Shown here one piece after another: positions 46,742-55,583 of a DNA stretch of 64,000 nucleotides. The notes beneath the pieces are model-generated. The model searched no databases. It was not told the origin of the DNA and saw nothing but the letters and a program-made list of their open reading frames with translations. Positions within the stretch are counted from its first letter, which is position 1. Every line of letters begins with the position of its first letter. Made by a program: the position numbers and the translations under genes. Source of the stretch: Gracilibacillus lacisalsi DSM 19029 (GTDB taxonomy: Bacteria > Bacillota > Bacilli > Bacillales > Amphibacillaceae); the NCBI RefSeq assembly GCF_000377765.1, contig NZ_KB898665.1, positions 248,001 through 312,000 of the forward strand, read 5' to 3'.

Positions 46742-47932
46742 CTATGAATGTGCAGGATAGTGCTCCACACTTGCTTTTGTTTCATGTTTAACGGTATATA
46801 ATAAGGCTAATCCACCAACTAATAACAGTGAACTACTGAAATAAAAGACAGTAGAAATAGTATACAAGCCAGCGATCCAGCCACCAATAATCGGCCCAAT
46901 AATGTTTCCTAAGAAACGAACACTAGTATTGTACCCTAACACTTCACCTTGAATATTCAATGGTGTTACTTGGCGGATATATGCCGTTCTAATCGGAATC
47001 ACACCACCAATTGCTATACCTAATAAGAATCGAACAATCACTAATTGCCAGATATTATCAACTAAAGCTCCTGGTATGAAGAATAACGCAGACAACATTA
47101 ATAAAATGATTAAGACCTTTTCATAACCAATTCGGTCTCCTAATTTGCCCCAATTCCGAGACATAAAAAGATTTCCAAGTCCTGCTGCGGAAAATGCAAG
47201 CCCTGAAAAGAAAGCAATACTGTTCGCTCCATGTATTTCATCAACATATAACGATAAAATTGGCTGAATACTAAAGTTTGCAACTTGCACAAACATCGAT
47301 ACAACCATAACCATCACAAGCACAGGATTACTCATAATATGTTTAAGGACTTCCAAAGCTGAATAATTTATGCTTTCTGCCTTCGTTGTTTCCAATTTGA
47401 CCTCTTTCACACCAAACACGACAAAGAAAGCAGCAATAAATAATGTAACAGATGTTAGTTGGAAAGTTGCGGCATAGCCGATCGTATCTGCTAACACCCC
47501 TCCAAACAACGGTCCTAATAAGCTTCCTGTTACATTACCTGTTTGCAATGTTCCTAACACCTTACCAGCAATATGCTTCGGTGTTTGAGTAGAAATAAAT
47601 GCTTGTGACATCGAAATAAAACCAGTAAAAAACCCCATAAACATGCGTAAGATAAATAACTGTGGGACATTTGTTACAAATCCCATAAGTAACACACAGA
47701 TTCCTAAACCAAAACCTGCTATCACTAAAAATGTTTTACGACCATGTTTATCACCAAATCTTCCCCATATTGGTGATACAATAAATGCTATCAAAAAAGT
47801 GATAGCAAATACCCAACCAGACCATTTTTGCACATAGTCATCGGAATAATTGCCTAATGTTCCAATATATAAAGAAAGAAATGGGATCACCATCGTCATA
47901 CTTGCTGCAATAAAAAAGTTTGCAAACCACAT
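46742..47932 (-). CDS. MFS efflux-type transporter (start may be AUU at 47974)
   Basis: 396 residues from the ATG at 47932, twelve predicted helices. Motif A reads GRFGDKHGRKTFLV, and the second half has GKLGDRIGYEKVLI, typical of drug-efflux MFS proteins of the MdtG/YfmO kind. The ATG has no ribosome site, and in-frame coding continues upstream: a GAAGAAGGG (47981-47989) stands six bases before an AUU at 47972-47974, and the extra 14 residues (ILNQEQLAKRNLSI) look like the cytoplasmic leader of this family, xxWKRNLxxxWFANF. No ATG, GTG or TTG exists between the upstream stop and 47932. Substrate unknown. Confidence 0.85.
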   Translation of the reverse strand: MWFANFFIAASMTMVIPFLSLYIGTLGNYSDDYVQKWSGWVFAITFLIAFIVSPIWGRFGDKHGRKTFLVIAGFGLGICVLLMGFVTNVPQLFILRMFMGFFTGFISMSQAFISTQTPKHIAGKVLGTLQTGNVTGSLLGPLFGGVLADTIGYAATFQLTSVTLFIAAFFVVFGVKEVKLETTKAESINYSALEVLKHIMSNPVLVMVMVVSMFVQVANFSIQPILSLYVDEIHGANSIAFFSGLAFSAAGLGNLFMSRNWGKLGDRIGYEKVLIILLMLSALFFIPGALVDNIWQLVIVRFLLGIAIGGVIPIRTAYIRQVTPLNIQGEVLGYNTSVRFLGNIIGPIIGGWIAGLYTISTVFYFSSSLLLVGGLALLYTVKHETKASVEHYPAHS

Positions 47933-48261
47933 AATGGACAGATTACGCTTTGCTAGTTGCTCTTGATTTAAAATAATAATCCCTTCTTCTATTTATTTCG
48001 TCTCTCTAAATAATATGATACTCCTATTCTTATTAAAGGGAAAACACTATGCACCTAAGCTGTATAATTCACAATATTGTGGCAATTCTAAACTGGAATG
48101 GAAACCATCTTGAGTAGCAGATGTCAATTATTAGCTCATATCCTAGTTCTATGGATGCAAACTTTTGCATACCAAGCTAAATTTATTGTCAATCTAACAA
48201 GTGAGATATTATCATTTATAGCGAGTATAGTTATTAAGGACTAAAAAAGGAGTGGATATCC

Positions 48262-49011
48262 ATGAGTAAAGTTGCGATTATAACCGGTGGCGGTAGTGGA
48301 TTAGGACAATCTACCGCATATCGATTAGCACAAGAAAGTGTAAATATTACAATAGCTGATGTAGATGAACAAGGTGGTAACGAAACCGTTGAAAAATTAA
48401 AAGAAATCGGCGTAGATGCGATCTTTGTTAAAGCAGATGTTTCTAAAGCAGAAGATGTAAAGCGATATGTAGATCAAACGGTTGAACATTTCGGTACAAT
48501 TGATTATTTCTTCAACAATGCTGGCATCTCTGGAAGTGGTGAATACTTCCTAAATACAGAGGTTTCAGAAATCGAACAGATTGTCGGGATCAATCTACTA
48601 GGAGCTCTATATGGTGTACGATATGTAGCTGAGATCATGCTTAAAAATGGTGGAGGTTCGATTGTTAACACTTCTTCAAGTGCAGGTGTGACTGGTCAAG
48701 ATTCTGTTGTTACCTATTCTGCAACGAAGCACGGTATTGTCGGTCTAACCAAAAGTATGGTTGCCGAATATGCAAAAGATGGATTACGCGTAAACGCAAT
48801 TGCTCCAGGTCCAACAGAAACACCGATGGTCAAAGAATTTTATGAAGCAAACCCTAAAATGAAAGAAAATGCAACGGGCGGTATTCCTCAAAAGCGTCTT
48901 GGTACACCTGAGGAAGTAGCGGAACTAGTTACGTTCTTACTAACGTCCAAAGCACAGTATATTAATGGTGAAGTAATTCGCATTGATGGCGGATTTACCA
49001 ATACAAAGTAA
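48262..49011 (+). CDS. Short-chain dehydrogenase/reductase (classical SDR)
   Basis: 249 residues. Cofactor motif TGGGSGLGQS near the N-terminus with an Asp (IADVDEQ) that favours NAD(H), NNAGISGSG, and the catalytic Ser in NTSSSAGVTG with YSATKHG (Tyr, Lys). C-terminal INGEVIRIDGGFT. All catalytic residues are intact. Substrate cannot be told. AAAGGAGTGG precedes the ATG. It appears to be a single gene; a weak hairpin follows at about 49026. Confidence 0.87.
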   Translation: MSKVAIITGGGSGLGQSTAYRLAQESVNITIADVDEQGGNETVEKLKEIGVDAIFVKADVSKAEDVKRYVDQTVEHFGTIDYFFNNAGISGSGEYFLNTEVSEIEQIVGINLLGALYGVRYVAEIMLKNGGGSIVNTSSSAGVTGQDSVVTYSATKHGIVGLTKSMVAEYAKDGLRVNAIAPGPTETPMVKEFYEANPKMKENATGGIPQKRLGTPEEVAELVTFLLTSKAQYINGEVIRIDGGFTNTK

Positions 49012-49115
49012 ATTGAGATGATGATAGGGTGTTAGCGTCTGTTAACCCTACTTTATTCGCCATTGAGATCTTATAGACGTTAGCACCATGATAATATATT
49101 TAAAAGGAGTACTAC

Positions 49116-49943
49116 ATGAATCAGATAGAAGCTTTTATAACATCGATACCTTATATTAAATCAATCATGCGAGAAGAAGTCATGATCACCGTTTTTGATC
49201 ATGAGAAATATTTGTACTACTCACCTAGCTCAGAATTGGATTTCGGACACAAGCCAGGCGACCCATTACCAGAAGGTTACTTAAATTATGCAATGGTCAA
49301 CAAAGAAGGTACCACGGTTGTACCTGTCCCTGCAGAAGAATTCGGAACACCTTTTGATAGCATTTCCATTCCGGTCAAAAATAATGATGGTGACATGATA
49401 GGTGCAATTAATGCCGCCGTGAGTACCAAAAAGAAAGAGGTTTTACATAGTATTATTGAATCCGTCGAAAAAATTGCCGATTCTTTAACAGAAAGAGTAA
49501 ATGACATTGCTCACAACGCAGAAAGTTTAACGGATAAAACAGCAACTATGCAAGAGCAAACGAGCAATACAGTAGAATATTCTAGCAACATTAAAGATAT
49601 TGCTGGCACTATAAACAATATTAGTGAACAAACAAACTTACTTGGACTAAATGCATCCATTGAGGCAGCTCGGGTCGGCAATGCTGGGGCAGGATTTGGT
49701 GTAGTAGCGGAAGAAATTCGAAAACTTTCGAATAATTCTAAGTCTGCTACTGGGCAAATTGAAGAAACACTACAGAATATCACCAATTCCTTAACCGAAT
49801 TGCAAAGCGATTACCAAGAAATTTCTAATACATCTCAAAAAGAAGCAGAACTTGTCCATGAATTTATTAATCAAGTAAACGAATTAAAAGCAACCTCTGA
49901 TAAATTGAAAGATTACATGAAAGACAGTTTGATTCACTCGTAA
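49116..49943 (+). CDS. Soluble, short methyl-accepting chemotaxis protein (YfmS-like)
   Basis: 275 residues without membrane segments or HAMP domain. The first 110 residues form a small sensor with [30 protein letters not shown], reminiscent of soluble Bacillus chemoreceptors like YfmS. The signalling tip is [39 protein letters not shown], close to consensus; the coiled coil is much shorter than in full chemoreceptors. It should bind CheA/CheW in the cytoplasm and sense an internal or diffusible cue. AAAAGGAGTACTAC precedes the ATG. Confidence 0.83.
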   Translation: MNQIEAFITSIPYIKSIMREEVMITVFDHEKYLYYSPSSELDFGHKPGDPLPEGYLNYAMVNKEGTTVVPVPAEEFGTPFDSISIPVKNNDGDMIGAINAAVSTKKKEVLHSIIESVEKIADSLTERVNDIAHNAESLTDKTATMQEQTSNTVEYSSNIKDIAGTINNISEQTNLLGLNASIEAARVGNAGAGFGVVAEEIRKLSNNSKSATGQIEETLQNITNSLTELQSDYQEISNTSQKEAELVHEFINQVNELKATSDKLKDYMKDSLIHS

Positions 49944-49960
49944 GAATCTCATACAAGATA

Positions 49961-49985
49961 AAGCTGAGACAAAATGAATATTTCC
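49961..49985 (+). repeat. Fragment of the AGGCTGGGACAAAA-type repeat
   Basis: AAGCTGAGACAAAATGAATATTT closely parallels the left end of the element at 45508 (AGGCTGGGACAAAAGAATATTT). No matching right end was found, so this looks like a decayed copy. Confidence 0.5.
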
Positions 49986-50157
49986 CAGAAATAAGATACA
50001 TGATTCAGTTTAGAAAATATACTTTTTCACAGTACGTTCTTATGCATAATCAGTATGTCTGCATCTGAAATGTTCAAATGTTATCGATGACCAAGATGAT
50101 GATGGTAATGGAACATTGTATTGGTATCAACAAGGAAGAATTGTAAGCAATATGAGA
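49986..50157. other. Intergenic stretch with a short protein-like remnant
   Basis: No full gene. A short frame leading into the terminator at 50158 reads VIDDQDDDGNGTLYWYQQGR, acidic and protein-like, but it has no start codon or ribosome site and a stop precedes it closely. It may be a decayed gene end. Confidence 0.3.
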
Positions 50158-50191
50158 GTGCGTTACCTTTTGAGGTAACGTACTTTTTTGT
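50158..50191 (+). terminator. Intrinsic terminator hairpin
   Basis: CGTTACC (50161-50167) pairs with GGTAACG (50174-50180), followed by TACTTTTTTG. No intact gene ends directly before it; it may belong to the remnant upstream or to the chemoreceptor transcript. Confidence 0.65.
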
Positions 50192-50223
50192 CACTGAACC
50201 GCAGCAATATATAATTTTTCCAT

Positions 50224-50304
50224 TTATCGGCCATTTTTAGCTAGTTATTGGTCACTTTTAGCTATTTATCAGTCACTTTCATACATTTATCGGTCACTTA
50301 GCGA
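50224..50304. repeat. 21-bp tandem repeat, four copies (TTATCGGTCACTTT unit)
   Basis: TTATCGG/TTATTGG/TTATCAG/TTATCGG start at 50224, 50245, 50266 and 50287, exactly 21 bp apart, each followed by (T)CACTTT or CCATTTT. It lies in a gene-free stretch. The period equals that of the array at 33590 with a different unit. Confidence 0.8.
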
Positions 50305-50412
50305 AAATGCCTATGTTGCAACACTTGAGACAGCCCTTGCATAATTTAATTAAAAAGTATCACGAATCTACTACCTTTATTTGGTCTAAATCTATCATTT
50401 TTTGGAAAGTGA

Positions 50413-50461
50413 TTGTGCTTTTCCAATGAGTAATATATAATTCGTTTTGTCAGCGTTTACA
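50413..50461 (+). promoter_or_regulatory. Promoter and cre site of the cstA-type gene
   Basis: TTGTGC (50413-50418), 17-base spacer and TATAAT (50436-50441). Seven bases later TGTCAGCGTTTACA (50448-50461) matches the cre consensus TGWAANCGNTNWCA with one mismatch. Position at or just after the transcription start predicts CcpA repression by glucose. Confidence 0.75.
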
Positions 50462-50490
50462 AAAGAACATTTGCATAGGGGGAGAGAAAG

Positions 50491-51930
50491 ATGATAACGT
50501 TTTTCATTTCCATTGGATTGTTAATTGTTGCCTATTTTACATACGGTAAATTTGTTGAAAAGACCTTCGGAGTAGAACATTCACGTAAAACACCTGCTAT
50601 TGCAAACCAAGATGGTGTTGATTTTGTTCCGATGAAAAAACAAAAGAATGCGATGATTCAATTACTTAATATTGCTGGAACAGGTCCGATATATGGTCCA
50701 ATTATGGGTGCCCTTTTTGGTCCAGTAGCATTTATTTGGATTGTACTTGGTTCGATTTTTGCTGGGGCCGTTCATGATTATTTGACTGGCATGATATCGA
50801 TTCGCAACAAAGGGGCGCATATTCCTGAACTTGCCGGAAAGTTTTTAGGGAAAATCCCTCGGCATTTGGTCAATGCCTTTGCATTGTTGCTCCTTCTTCT
50901 AGTCGGAACGGTATTTGCTACCACATCTGGATCACTACTTCATATTTTACTAAATGGTCATGTAGCATTATGGATTATTTTAGGTGTTATCTTTCTCTAT
51001 TTCGTGTTATCAACGATGCTACCTATCGATAAGATTATTGGTAACATTTATCCTGTCCTTGGTGCTATCTTGTTAATCGGGACAGTTGGTGTTGGTATTG
51101 CGATGTTTACGTCAGGAAATGGTTCAGCTATTCCGGAATTGTCATTTAAAAACATGCATCCAGAAAATCTAGCCATATTCCCAATGCTATTTTTAACGAT
51201 TACGTGTGGTGCCTTGTCAGGATTTCATGCGACACAGTCTCCACTTATTTCCCGTACCGTGCAAAAAGAATCACAAGGTCGTTATATTTTCTATGGAATG
51301 ATGGTTGCTGAAGGGATTATCGCGATGATTTGGGCAGCGGCGTCCATGAGTCTGTTCCACGGGCAAGAATTAAATGACCTGATTAATGCCGGTACCGCCT
51401 CTGCTGTCGTAAATGAAGCATCGACAACTCTACTTGGCGCAATTGGAGGGACTATTGCCGTGTTAGGTGTTATTGTACTTCCGATCACGTCTGGTGACAC
51501 CGCTTTCCGTGCTGCAAGATCCGTTATTGCGGATTATATGAAGTTAAATCAAAAGAAAGTAATAAATCGTTTAGTGATTGCAGTACCTTTATTTGCCGTG
51601 TCTATCATTTTGACGCAAATTGACTTTAACATTTTATGGCGGTATTTCTCATGGGCAAACCAGTCTACTGCTGCACTTGCCTTATGGATTGCTACCATGT
51701 ACCTGCTTTTGAAAGGTAAAAACTATTGGATTTCACTCATTCCTGCACTGTTCATTACCGACATGGTGTTAGTCTATATTCTAAATGCATCGATCGGCTT
51801 TAATCTGCCCCTTCCAATAGCTCATATCGGTGGCATCATCCTAACCACGATTTTTGCAGCTTGGTTCTTCAGGAAGGCAAACCTAAATAAAGCAGAACGA
51901 ATTGAAGCAGACTTACAAAGCGTTGCTTAA
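50491..51930 (+). CDS. cstA: CstA family protein (carbon starvation / pyruvate-peptide transporter), short form
   Basis: 479 residues with about thirteen hydrophobic helices. QLLNIAGTGPIYGPIMGALFGPVAFIWIVLGSIFAGAVHDYLTGMISIRNKGAHIPEL and SGFHATQSPLISRTVQKESQGRYIFYGMMVAEG are diagnostic of CstA. It is clearly shorter than the E. coli (about 700) and B. subtilis (about 600) proteins, lacking C-terminal helices. CstA proteins import pyruvate or peptides on carbon starvation. GGGGGAGAG lies before the ATG, and promoter plus cre fit carbon-source control. The left flank is a repeat-rich spacer; the right flank is the terminator of a convergent gene. Confidence 0.85.
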   Translation: MITFFISIGLLIVAYFTYGKFVEKTFGVEHSRKTPAIANQDGVDFVPMKKQKNAMIQLLNIAGTGPIYGPIMGALFGPVAFIWIVLGSIFAGAVHDYLTGMISIRNKGAHIPELAGKFLGKIPRHLVNAFALLLLLLVGTVFATTSGSLLHILLNGHVALWIILGVIFLYFVLSTMLPIDKIIGNIYPVLGAILLIGTVGVGIAMFTSGNGSAIPELSFKNMHPENLAIFPMLFLTITCGALSGFHATQSPLISRTVQKESQGRYIFYGMMVAEGIIAMIWAAASMSLFHGQELNDLINAGTASAVVNEASTTLLGAIGGTIAVLGVIVLPITSGDTAFRAARSVIADYMKLNQKKVINRLVIAVPLFAVSIILTQIDFNILWRYFSWANQSTAALALWIATMYLLLKGKNYWISLIPALFITDMVLVYILNASIGFNLPLPIAHIGGIILTTIFAAWFFRKANLNKAERIEADLQSVA

Positions 51931-51981
51931 TCAATTAGAAATTTACTCCCTAATTCTCTATGTAAAGGAAGTACAGGGATA

Positions 51982-52032
51982 TAAAAAAGCTGTGTAAGAG
52001 AGAGTCAATACGACTCTCTTCCTACACAGCTT
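51982..52032 (-). terminator. Terminator of the oligo-1,6-glucosidase operon
   Basis: A 20-bp stem (AAGCTGTGTAAGAGAGAGTC arm from 51987, second arm to 52032, one mismatch) is followed on the minus strand by TTTTTT. It ends the GH13 gene and also lies after the convergent cstA gene. Confidence 0.88.
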
Positions 52033-52074
52033 AACCTCATCTACTCTGTTCAAAACCCTGCTATTACAAGTCTG

Positions 52075-53757
52075 TTATTTTCCTTTATAGACTCTTGCTT
52101 CATATGGTTTTAATGTAAAGGAAGTAAAAGTGTCTGCTTCAGACGCATCATAATTACCAATTAATTTTTCTTCAGCTTCAAAGGAAACATCCTCTGGTAA
52201 CTCAAATTTCACGTTCTTATCACTAAAGTTAGTTACGACTAATAATTTTTCATTTTCATAGTTGCGAAGATATGCATAAATCTTATCATGATCCGGCAAA
52301 ATCAATTGATAATCTCCATAGACAATAATCGGATGAGTCTTTCTAAGCTGAATCAACTGACGATAATAGTGATAGATAGAGTCCTCATCGTGAACAGCTT
52401 GCTCTGCATTTACAGTTGTATAATTACTATTTAGCTTAATCCATGGCTCACCATCAGTAAATCCTCCATGCTTAGAATTATTCCATTGAAAAGGTGTTCT
52501 TGCATTATCCCTTCCTTTGACATAGATAGATTCCATTACTTTGTCAGGATCCTCATCACCTTCTATGACTTTTTCTTTGTACATGTTTAATATTTCAATA
52601 TCTTTATAATCGTCGATCGAATCGAAACGAACATTCGTCATGCCGATTTCTTCACCTTGATAAATATATGGCGTACCTTGCAGCATATGCAGGAATGTTC
52701 CTAACATTTTCGCTGACTCCACACGGAATTCTTTATCATTTCCAAAACGTGAGACAATTCGTGGTTGGTCATGATTGTTTAGGTATAGACTATTCCAACC
52801 CACTCCTTGTAGTCCAGTTTGCCACTTTGTAATATTATCCTTTAAATCGGTTAATTTTAATGGTTTAAGATCCCATTTGCCATTAGGACCAGAGTCTAAA
52901 TCCATATGTTCAAACTGAAATACCATTTGTAATTCTTTACGCTCAGGGTCGGTGTATTTTTTTGCTTCCTCTACATCTACACCAGGCATTTCCCCTACTG
53001 TCATTACATCATAATTCGAAAGAACCTCGTGATTCATCTCGTGTAAGAATTCATGAATACGTGGCCCGTTCATGTAGTATTCGCCACCACCAACGTATTT
53101 TTTTTCTTCAGGATTTGCTGCATCAGGAAGCTCAGGTACTTTCGAGATGAAGTTGATTACATCCATACGGAAACCATCAATCCCTTTATCTAACCACCAC
53201 TTCATCATGTCATATATTTCCTGACGAAGTTTTGGATTTTCCCAGTTTAAATCAGGCTGTTTCTTACTAAAAAGGTGCAAGTAATACTCATCCGTCGCCT
53301 CATCATAATTCCAGGCAGACCCACTGAAAGCAGATTCCCAGTTATTCGGTTCTTTCCCATCTTTACCAGGGCGCCAAATATAGTAATCACGATATGGGTT
53401 ATCTTTCGATTTCTTTGATTCTTGGAACCATCGATGTTCATCTGATGAATGATTAACCACAAGGTCCATGATTAATTTCATTTCACGTTTGTGCATTTCA
53501 TCTAATAAGTTTTCCCAGTCTTGCATTGTTCCAAATTCATCCATAATTGCTTGATAATCGGAAATATCATAGCCATTGTCATCATTTGGTGACTTGTAAA
53601 CTGGAGATAACCAGATAACATCCACACCAAGATTTTTTAAGTAATCTAACTTTTCGATAATGCCTTGAATATCGCCAACTCCGTCTCCATTACTGTCATT
53701 GAAACTTCGCGGATAAATTTGATAGACCACACTTTCTTTCCACCATGCTTTTTTCAT
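52075..53757 (-). CDS. malL: Oligo-1,6-glucosidase, GH13
   Basis: 560 residues. GH13 motifs in order: LIMDLVVNHSSDEH, GFRMDVINF with nucleophile D199, TVGEMPG with acid/base E256, and YLNNHDQPR with D330. The residue after the nucleophile is Val200, which in related Bacillus enzymes goes with alpha-1,6 (isomaltose, panose) rather than alpha-1,4 activity. No signal peptide, so it acts on imported oligosaccharides in the cytoplasm. It is the last gene of the ABC transporter operon, 85 bases after the permease. GGGGGAATCTGT precedes the start. Confidence 0.9.
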   Translation of the reverse strand: MKKAWWKESVVYQIYPRSFNDSNGDGVGDIQGIIEKLDYLKNLGVDVIWLSPVYKSPNDDNGYDISDYQAIMDEFGTMQDWENLLDEMHKREMKLIMDLVVNHSSDEHRWFQESKKSKDNPYRDYYIWRPGKDGKEPNNWESAFSGSAWNYDEATDEYYLHLFSKKQPDLNWENPKLRQEIYDMMKWWLDKGIDGFRMDVINFISKVPELPDAANPEEKKYVGGGEYYMNGPRIHEFLHEMNHEVLSNYDVMTVGEMPGVDVEEAKKYTDPERKELQMVFQFEHMDLDSGPNGKWDLKPLKLTDLKDNITKWQTGLQGVGWNSLYLNNHDQPRIVSRFGNDKEFRVESAKMLGTFLHMLQGTPYIYQGEEIGMTNVRFDSIDDYKDIEILNMYKEKVIEGDEDPDKVMESIYVKGRDNARTPFQWNNSKHGGFTDGEPWIKLNSNYTTVNAEQAVHDEDSIYHYYRQLIQLRKTHPIIVYGDYQLILPDHDKIYAYLRNYENEKLLVVTNFSDKNVKFELPEDVSFEAEEKLIGNYDASEADTFTSFTLKPYEARVYKGK

Positions 53758-53842
53758 ACAGATTCCCCCTATTTGGCAGCATTCGTCTATATTGTCTTGC
53801 TACCGTACTTTAATAATTCTATTTTTCTCTATTAACTATCTA

Positions 53843-54661
53843 TTATTTCAGTGATCCTCTCATCACACCGCCAATAATCCATTTTTGTGCAAAGATATAG
53901 ATAATAATCATTGGCAACATCGCCATTAAATAAGATGCAAAGGCTAAGTTATAATCCGTACTAAACTGTCCTTGAAATGCATATTGCACTAACGGTAATG
54001 TATATTGGCTTGAATCACTTAAAATAACGAGTGGTAACATGAAGTCATTCCAAGCAAACAATGCGGTTAAGATTGCAACTGTTGCGTGCATTGGCTTCAT
54101 AATCGGGAAAATAATCTTCCAGAATAACTGCCAGGTAGTTGCCCCATCAATAATGGCTGCTTCCTCTAATTGCACGGGAATTGATTTTAGAAAACCAACA
54201 TACACGAATACATTAAAGGCTAATTGCATGACAACATTTAAAAAGGCAAGTCCGATTAAGTTATCCATCCCCCACATACTTGTTTGTTTTACAATTGGTA
54301 ACATGATAATGGGAAATGGGATAAACATAGCGCTAATAAAATAGAAATATAGAAACTTATAAAACTTTTTATGCATATTTCTAGCAATGGCATATGCCAC
54401 AAGCGAATGTGTTAGCAACACCAACACTACTGTGATCACGGTTACGAAAACACTGTTACCTAATGCTCTAAAGAAATTGGTCATCTCAATAGCGGTAATA
54501 AAGTTTGAAATCGACCAAGATTCTGGTAACGCTAATAAGTTCCGTGACATTTCTTGAGGTGTTTTAAACGCGATTGTTATCGTTAAATACAATGGAAAGA
54601 AAATAAATAGTGAACCAAGAATTAATAACGCTGTTACTTTCCAATTCTTTTTCCCTGTCAT
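53843..54661 (-). CDS. Carbohydrate ABC transporter permease (MalG type, CUT1)
   Basis: 272 residues, six helices. The ABC loop reads EEAAIIDGATTWQLFWKIIFPIMKP. C-terminal QKWIIGGVMRGSLK is the usual MalG-type end. Its ribosome site GAGGTGA lies within the end of the upstream permease gene. With the partner permease and binding protein it forms an oligosaccharide importer of the CUT1 class; the ATPase (MsmX/MsmK type) is not in the operon, which is common in Bacillus where one shared ATPase serves several importers. Confidence 0.92.
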   Translation of the reverse strand: MTGKKNWKVTALLILGSLFIFFPLYLTITIAFKTPQEMSRNLLALPESWSISNFITAIEMTNFFRALGNSVFVTVITVVLVLLTHSLVAYAIARNMHKKFYKFLYFYFISAMFIPFPIIMLPIVKQTSMWGMDNLIGLAFLNVVMQLAFNVFVYVGFLKSIPVQLEEAAIIDGATTWQLFWKIIFPIMKPMHATVAILTALFAWNDFMLPLVILSDSSQYTLPLVQYAFQGQFSTDYNLAFASYLMAMLPMIIIYIFAQKWIIGGVMRGSLK

Positions 54662-54662
54662 G

Positions 54663-55523
54663 TTACTTCACCTCTCTTCGTTCAAGAACACGTAATTGGA
54701 TAAGAGAAATTACGACAATTACAATAAAGTAAACAACTGCATTGGCTGATTGGTAGGCGAATTCTCCACCCTCGAAACCACCGCGATAGATTAGTAACGA
54801 GATAGATTCAGTCGCTTGACCTGGCCCACCACCAGTTAAAGCAACAATTTGATCAAATGCCATTAAAAAGTTTTTCATGGCAACAACCATATTAATAGTG
54901 AAAAACGGTGCAATAAGCGGGAACGTTATTTTCCAAAACTTCTTCCACGATCCAGCCCCATCAATATCTGCTGCTTCGTATAACTCATTTTCAATCGTAG
55001 ATAGTCCTGCTAAGTAAAGCAGTGTGTTAAATGCCGCAGACTGCCATACCGCAAGAATTACAACGCCTATCCATGCTAAGTCCGGATTCCCTAATATATT
55101 CGATGATAGCATTTCAATCCCTAGTGCTTTACCCATGTCAGGTAATAAATGTGTAAACATAAACTTGAAAATATAACCGACAATTAAAACACTTAGAATA
55201 AAGGGTAAGAAATAGGTCGCGCGTAATGTTTTTCGAAACTTAATATTTGCATTAAGTCCCATGGCAATCAGTAAACTAACAATATTTACAAGAATTGTTG
55301 CGGTTATAGCAAACTGAAAAGTAAAACCATATGCACTTAAAGCACGACCATCCTGAAACACATTGAAATAGTTTTTTAATCCTACGAAATCCCAATTACC
55401 ATATCCTTTATAGTCAGTAAAACTATAAAATATCCCTTGTAGTGCTGGATATGTGTGAAAGGTGAAAAAGATGACAAATGCAGGAATAACCATTATTAGA
55501 TAGGTATAATTTTTTTTCACCAT
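54663..55523 (-). CDS. Carbohydrate ABC transporter permease (MalF type, CUT1)
   Basis: 286 residues, six helices. The ABC loop is ENELYEAADIDGAGSWKKFWKITFPLIAP. The gene ends one base before the next permease start. AAAGGAGAGATCATTTC lies upstream of the ATG. Between it and the binding protein gene there is a GC-rich hairpin that probably lowers expression of the permeases relative to the binding protein. Confidence 0.92.
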   Translation of the reverse strand: MVKKNYTYLIMVIPAFVIFFTFHTYPALQGIFYSFTDYKGYGNWDFVGLKNYFNVFQDGRALSAYGFTFQFAITATILVNIVSLLIAMGLNANIKFRKTLRATYFLPFILSVLIVGYIFKFMFTHLLPDMGKALGIEMLSSNILGNPDLAWIGVVILAVWQSAAFNTLLYLAGLSTIENELYEAADIDGAGSWKKFWKITFPLIAPFFTINMVVAMKNFLMAFDQIVALTGGGPGQATESISLLIYRGGFEGGEFAYQSANAVVYFIVIVVISLIQLRVLERREVK

Positions 55524-55547
55524 GAAATGATCTCTCCTTTTAAAAAT

Positions 55548-55582
55548 AAGGTAGGGGCTTTTTTAGAAAAGGCCCCCAAACC
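55548..55582 (-). terminator. Attenuator-type hairpin between binding protein and permease genes
   Basis: GGTTTGGGGGCCTTTT pairs imperfectly with AAAAAGCCCCTACC on the minus strand, followed by TTATTTTTAAAA. It lies immediately after the binding-protein stop and before the permease ribosome site. A partial terminator here is the usual way to make more binding protein than permease. Confidence 0.75.
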
Positions 55583-55583
55583 T

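Noticed and set aside
49020-49050. Terminator after the SDR gene
   Set aside because: AGGGTGTTA/TTAACCCT pair only with a bulge and the T tract is poor; too weak to list.
50224-50304. CRISPR or VNTR-coded peptide reading of the 21-bp array
   Set aside because: No unique spacers; frame has no start signal; four copies only.
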